Below are positions 58,652 through 64,000 of a DNA stretch of 64,000 nt, piece after piece. Source of the stretch: Lepeophtheirus salmonis (lineage: Eukaryota; Arthropoda; Copepoda; Siphonostomatoida; Caligidae); the NCBI RefSeq assembly GCF_016086655.4, contig NC_052134.2:38129971-38193970 (forward strand). The letters run 5' to 3'. A program made the translations under genes and the position numbers. Position 1 is the first letter of the stretch; every line of letters starts with the position of its first letter. The notes below the pieces were generated by a model. It did not search any database. It was not told the origin of the DNA and saw only the letters and a list, made by a program, of their open reading frames with translations.

Positions 58652-59284
58652 TATATATTGATTTTTTTGTCTAAATGGTTCCAAAAACTTTAAAAACCCA
58701 ATCCTTTTGAGATTATTCAGATGCTTGCTTTGAATTAAGTCCGAATGGCCTCTTCACAAAAATCAATTGGATGACATATATTGATGTGACTCTTTAGTGT
58801 TATGTTAATTCCTAGATCTTATTATTATTTTTTAAATTTTCAATCTGTTTCGTATAATTTTGACCATTTTTTTTTTTTTTTGAAAATGTTTATGTGTTTA
58901 TGAAGTTAAGATTATTTAAAAGTTTATAAAAAGATTAACATTCAATAAATTATTTTCTGTCAACTCAACTCAATTTGATCCGATTTTTTTAGAAATTTCT
59001 ATCATTGATTTCCATTGGACAAAAAACAATCTTGAAATTAGGGCCAAATGTTGTCCTGAGCCGAAACTTATGGGCAACATCCATTAAAAGATATAGCTGA
59101 GGAGGATGTGTTTTTGCAACGATTGTGGATTTTAAAGTGGCATTAATCAGTGGAAGCTTGAATGGATATTTCAAATCTTTGTTGTTATTTTTTGACAAGT
59201 TATATATTTTCTATATATAAAATACGAGTTAGTATATTCCCACTTTCTTTCAATCTATTTCGAAAATATATAAAGTACGGATTA
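58652..59284. other. No gene supported
   Basis: A/T-rich DNA. The 69-codon minus frame at 58989-59198 is protein-like in places (LINATLKSTIVAKTHPPQL) but unassigned. Confidence 0.4.
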
Positions 59285-59810
59285 TTACGATGGTCGTTTG
59301 AAAAGTCCGTACCAAGTCCAAGAGATGACACTACTGGCGCGTATTGATGTTGTGTTTAGAGTAGTTAGTATCTCTTGGACGAACACACACCAACTTTCAG
59401 CAAGATCGGTCTATTTCTTTCTGTATGGCATTCGTTTGAATCGAGGAATCGGCTGGAAGGACTGTCTTTTTGATTCACTATGCATAATTATCATCACTAT
59501 GTGAAAAAGGGTAAAACTATTACAGATGAATATTATTCCTCGTTATTGGACCATTTGAAAACCGAGCTGCAAGATAACAGCCGTAGTCATTTTCCATTAT
59601 GACAATGAACCTGCTCACACCTTAGCAGTTGTAGTCGCAAAAATTAATGGAAATAGTGTTCCAACAATGCCCACAGCACTAACAATCTCACACATTTTGA
59701 CTCTTGGGTCATCCATCATCATATCATGGATTTTATCAATTATTTCGGAAGTAGTAACTTCAACTGAGCAACTAGAACGTTCAGAAACAGATATTATAAA
59801 AAGTATCTTA
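59285..59810. mobile_element. Rearranged mariner relic, halves in opposite orientation
   Basis: On the plus strand, GATGGTCGTTTGAAAAGTCC (59289-59308) looks like a mariner terminus/leader. KTITDEYYSSLLDHLKTELQ at about 59512-59571 and VIFHYDNEPAHTLAVVVAK at about 59586-59642 are the middle of a mariner catalytic domain, including the second catalytic D (HxDNAPAH). On the minus strand, from about 59790 down to 59630, SSCSVEVTTSEIIDKIHD and DPRVKMCEIVSAVGI are the N-terminal helix-turn-helix part. The two halves meet at about 59645-59665 in opposite orientation, so an inversion or two insertions occurred. Confidence 0.8.
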
Positions 59811-61514
59811 ATTTAACTGTCCATCAATTGACTCTTCCTTGCTTAAAGATAATTGTCTAAAGTTGGGGTCATTATCATTTTCAAAGACCCAACAGAATCT
59901 TATTATAAAACTACTCGGAAATATTTTTGTTTTCTTTGAATTTTTATGAAGGTAATCAAATTTTTTAAGTAACAGTAACTAAATAAATTTCCTTGTAATT
60001 TAAAAATGAAGTGTGATTCGAAGTGAAGAATTAATCAAGTTTGTGTCATATTTTTATGGTTTCCTCCTTAAAATAAGGTTGTATAATATATATGTAATTC
60101 ATAAAAGTTCTTACATCATTTGCTAGGATTTTGATCTTATAATTGGATAATCTATAAAATGATTGAACGTCGATCATTTTCGTCTATTTATGATTAAACT
60201 AAGGATTTTAAAATTTTAATAAAAAAATGCTCCTATTTTTAAAATTGTTTCATGATATCAAATAATTGCTTATTGCAATTTTCCTCTACTCATATATTGC
60301 AAATCCAAACAGATATCTAAAATATTATCTTCCAAATATGTTTCAGTACAATCATGATCTTTATTTGAAAATATATACATATATATTCATACATTCTACA
60401 CATATGTATTGAAATAACTTACTTACTTCTAGAATAAAAATATTTGAACTAAAAAAAAGATATTTCGACACAAAATATCATTAATGTATATGAAATATAA
60501 TTTAAATAACAATTTTAAACAGAGCTGTGGAAAACCCCAAAATTGAAATCGATTGGTACATTACCAAGAATGAAGAGAAAAAGTTTCAAAAAATATTAAG
60601 ATTTTTTCACGAACAAGTTAAAATTTTATGTTATTATTTATTTTTCACTAATACACAAAAATATGCTGTTAAATAAAGGGAGTCTTAATAAAATTACACG
60701 CTATACGCACTACACATACACAATTATTATCTCTTTTTGAATAGAAAGGATCAATTTTTTGGGGATAACATTAAACCTATTAATCACAAATTATCTGTAA
60801 CTCCATAAAACTTATTGTTCTAAAAAGGTCATTATTCTTCCTTATAGTTTATATGAAAAAAAATATTTTTTTAACAAAATTAACTAATTTCACATGAAAA
60901 TACATACAAACCCCTTAATTAAATTTACTTTTCTATATATATTTTATTGTAATGAACAATCTAATAGTTAAAGTGGTGTACTACACTTTAAATTATAAAA
61001 CTTTCCCTAAATTTGAATTGTAGAGGACTTATTGAAGTTCAAACTTTTTTTTCTTGTGCAAATAAAAAAATGGAAAATTCAACATAAATATCGATTTCCT
61101 TAAAAAGGCACGATATTTTTTTTTGCTTTCAAAATCGATAAGTATATATAGATATCAAGGAAAATTAAACAGTCTTTTAAAGTTTTGGGAACGATTTTGA
61201 CAAAAAAGTCAGGTTTTTAGAGACAAGGTATAACAACAAATTACGGCGTTTTTGATCTATCTACTTTAAATTAACATAAAATCTTCATTTTTTAAGATTC
61301 ATTCAGAAAACAAGAACGGAGCAGCAAATAAAATCAATAAAAATATATCTAACTCGGTACTAGGTGATTCCATTTCTAGTAACTTCATTCCCTGTAAAAT
61401 TCATCCCCGGACATTTCATTCCCACTTTAAAGTGGAATATTTAGTGACGCCATAAGGTGTATGCTTCTAAACTATTAGTAGTTTTTGTACAGGGTTGTAA
61501 AGGGAGGCCTCGGC
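59811..61514. other. No gene supported
   Basis: Strongly A/T-rich sequence with TATA-like runs. I see no gene or element. Confidence 0.45.
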
Positions 61515-61815
61515 AGTCGACAATCGGCACTGGAGATGAATGATGAGTCATCGATAACTACTGACAGATGGGAGACGGATATGAATAATTTAAGGTGTTT
61601 ATAACTTTGAAAATAGAAGAACAAGAAGAGTAAAACTGGGATTTACTTCTATTTTTCAATGGATAAATATTATCCGCAGATCGGGATTCCATTCTTAATC
61701 ACTATTAAGAATTATCATGACGTCATTGTGTAATCTATAAACACCATAAATCATTCATATGCATCTCCTATCCATATCTAATCATCACTCATTTCCAGTG
61801 GCGATTGACACTGAC
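61515..61815. mobile_element. Fold-back (inverted repeat) element
   Basis: Arms 61515-61603 and 61736-61815 are inverted copies. Shared words are CACTGG, GATGA, GATATG(A), ATATGAATRATTTA and GGTGTTTATA. The centre carries a TGACGTCA word at about 61719-61726. A short hairpin, GGCTAGAA-ATC-TTCTAGCC, lies just outside the right arm (61821-61839). No target duplication is clear. Confidence 0.75.
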
Positions 61816-61955
61816 GGAGTGGCTAGAAATCTTCTAGCCTGGAAGAATTAGCGGTACTTTGACAACTAAGTGAAACATTATTATATTTCACCTCACAATA
61901 AAATATGCCAGAAAAATTAATACTCGGATATTGTTGTTACACTTAGTATGTATTA

Positions 61956-63850
61956 CAGGGGGTCCCCGCTTATCGCGGTTTTTGGGAACAAGGAAAGTGT
62001 ACTTTTTATTAAATCCACATTGTACATGGACTTTTTTAGTACTAAAATCCGTAAAATTTGGTTTTTTTTTTTTCAAAGTCGACTTTCTACTATTTGTTCT
62101 TTTTTTTTTAAAAATATGGTTAGGACAATAAAAAAATTTTATTCATCATATATTATTTAAAATCATGTATGCCAATATACATGCTCTTCACTATGACACT
62201 CTAATAATTTTTTTGTTGCTTATCATTGTGCATATACATCAATGTTAACTGATTTAAATTGAACCGATGCAATAATTCTTTGTTATTGACAAAAAATTAT
62301 TGAAAATAATAAATGGGAACAAATGATTTTTTGGCGTAATAATACTGATTGAAAATATGAATGTTTCAACAATAGATATTTTCCATTTTTTTATTAAATT
62401 CCGTATTTAGCCGCGCTATATCAAATCTCAAAAACTAGGTAAATGTTCAGTAAGATTAAGAGGGGTGGGGCAGAGTGATCACTCTACTATAAAGGAGTTT
62501 TTGTTATGTATTTAGAAAATGTTAAAAGCCTTAAAGTTGATAACTTCCCATCAGTGAACGAAAAAGTGAAATAAAAAGAAGCTCAATGTGTTACAAATCA
62601 GATTCAACGTTTCTTTGATAAAGCAAGATAATCACAAAACACATCCAAGAAAAATTATATCTTTCCATCACAATAACTACAAGAAATGTCTTAAAATTCC
62701 TATTGATAGAATTTCAGCTGACAAAAAGTTTTAACATTCTCATTAAAATTAAAAGAAACTATCCCATTCTTCACCAGCAATCCCGAAAAAATTATGCTGA
62801 ATCGTCCGTAGTGAAAGTCTCAAGTAGAAAATAATATTGTTCAAGACATGAAGACAAATATAATATTTACATTTGTACCAAAAGACAACATTAGTGAAGC
62901 TGCTTCACTTAAACAAAATATGAAAAAAGTGTCCGAGAGTTTTGAATTTAAAAAAATAATAATAATGAGCCAATCTGAATCTTCAACATTAACGGATTTC
63001 AATTTATCTGATACAACCATAAGTTAAATACTTTTTATATAATTTTTCATTTATTTTCAATTATATATTTTCATATTTTTAGAAATATTAAGAAAGTGAT
63101 ATATTTGTGATAGTTGTGCTTTATTTCAAATATTAAATATAAGTTCTGAATTTTTAAACACATCTGTATCTACATAGAAATCAAACAGTAGCTATATCTA
63201 TATAAAAATTATCGTTGAAAATCTATTTGTTGTGAATGATTCTACAAAGAGGGTAATGAAGCTTTGCAAAGGCAATGTTAGTACTTCAATAAACGAGAAA
63301 AGCTTTCATAAACAAGTCTACAAGTAGTCGATAATTGTCGTGAACAACACGCGAATAAATCAATAGAATAATGTAAGATTGTATCTTTCTCTATATGACT
63401 AAAACCTATGGTATATTGAAAGAAAATATAAACTATTCAAATTTGTTAAACAATATATATCTAATGTTTTTATTATGTAATCAAATAAAAATAATCTAAA
63501 ATGTTTAATCCAAATGTGCCAACACATATTGTTGACCATTTCTCACCAAGATTTGTTCTAGAGGTAATGTCTCAAGCGTAAGACAAAGGCCAATCACATT
63601 TCATAACTCTTCGAAGGAAAAAAAATAGGGCAAAGGGATCACCCTAATGTCTAGGTATCAAATCAAATACTTACACCTTCACTCTTTCTTCCCCTCTACC
63701 CAAAAATAGACACTTCAACTATATGAATATATAGGCATAGTATGAACAAACTCATGAAGGACTACAAAAGATCTTGTTTATCTCAATATATAGATTTTAT
63801 AATTTATTATAATAATATAAATACCCGCGATATGAAGGGAATTTACCGCA
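61956..63850. mobile_element. Possible pogo/Tigger-like element, heavily decayed
   Basis: The left end has TA followed by CAGGGGGTCCCCGCTTATCG then CGG (61956-61978), the look of pogo/Tigger-type TIRs. Near the right, 63822-63841 read inverted is TCCCTTCATATCGCGGGTAT, agreeing at 15 of 20 positions with TCCCCGCTTATCGCGGTTTT. The outermost bases of the right end do not match, so its boundary is uncertain. Between them, 62515-63025 has broken frames. No DDE or HTH motif of pogo is recognised. A 21-base word around GGGCARAG-GATCAC occurs at 62468 and 63628. Confidence 0.35.
62515..63030 (+). pseudogene. Unassigned decayed coding region
   Basis: Pieces in successive frames read MYLENVKSLKVDNFPSVNEK, QCVTNQIQRFFDKARI, then KIKRNYPILHQQSRKN, then NIVQDMKTNIIFTFVPKDN and SESSTLTDFNLSDTTIS. 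Stops and shifts separate them. Composition is typical of a coding relic, lysine- and serine-rich. It does not match any transposase I can name. A further short piece lies at 63240-63330 (TKRVMKLCKGNVSTSINEK). Confidence 0.35.
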
Positions 63851-64000
63851 CTACACAGGAGTCATAATAATTTCAATCACCGCCTTATTTGAAAATCTGC
63901 AGAAAAATTTTAGTATTATCTTTTCAACTTTATAGCTCTATACGCATCTTAAGGATACTCTCATTTGGAGTCCGTTTTTCTTAGGTGGAGCCTCAATACG

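Noticed and set aside
61931..62160. Two overlapping plus-strand frames and one minus frame
   Set aside because: They cover a T-rich tract next to a probable transposon terminus; F/K-rich composition indicates chance frames.
1..64000. CRISPR arrays, bacterial operons, riboswitches, rRNA genes
   Set aside because: None seen. The sequence is eukaryotic in character, with LINE poly(A) tails, splice-like signals and animal transposon families.

Overview
The window is strongly A/T-rich eukaryotic DNA. It has no bacterial gene organisation, no operons, and no long intact reading frame anywhere. What can be identified is a graveyard of animal transposable elements: L1/Tx1-like LINEs, a Ty3/gypsy-like gag-protease relic, mariner and Tc1-like DNA transposons, a hAT relic, a Helitron helicase relic, several families of short inverted-repeat elements (MITEs), and a tRNA-like sequence with Pol III signals. 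The mix and the base composition suggest an arthropod. The Tc1 and gag relics remind me of those common in parasitic copepods (sea lice), but that is a memory-based inference and not proven here.

Layout. 1-6 kb: unannotatable A/T-rich DNA, a dispersed-repeat copy (about 3.3 kb) and a 5'-truncated LINE with reverse-transcriptase motifs and a poly(A) tail (4.28-6.07 kb). 6-14 kb: mostly empty, with a Tc1-like 3' end (11.4-11.9 kb) and the first copy of a TIR element family (13.7 kb). 14.5-16.3 kb: the only CpG-rich patch, followed by a candidate 5' exon. 17.3-18.8 kb: gag/protease relic. 21.8-22.2 kb: an intact MITE with an exact 8-bp target duplication. 23.5-24.8 kb: an unassigned decayed coding region with an inverted partial copy. 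26.4 kb: second copy of the TIR family. 27.9-28.3 kb: a possible small two-exon gene with splice sites, stop and AATAAA. 29.3 kb: tRNA-like sequence on the minus strand.

31.8-38.7 kb is a cluster of relics: a minus-strand LINE, a nearly full-length mariner with TIRs and TA duplications, a Helitron helicase fragment, and a LINE endonuclease fragment. 40.4-45.7 kb holds a duplicated dispersed repeat, a hAT C-terminus and two more copies of the 13.7-kb TIR family. 47.9-50.2 kb is a 2.3-kb TIR element inserted inside an older repeat copy. 52-59.8 kb holds an A/T simple-repeat tract, two decayed Tc1-like transposases, a Tc1-type MITE, a 947-bp fold-back element and a rearranged mariner. 61.5-63.9 kb holds a fold-back element and a possible pogo/Tigger-like pair of ends.

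How it fits together: nothing suggests a pathway or gene cluster. The biology visible is sequential transposon insertion, nesting, inversion and decay, with at most one or two small host genes. All translated relics carry stops or frameshifts, so none is expected to make a working protein.
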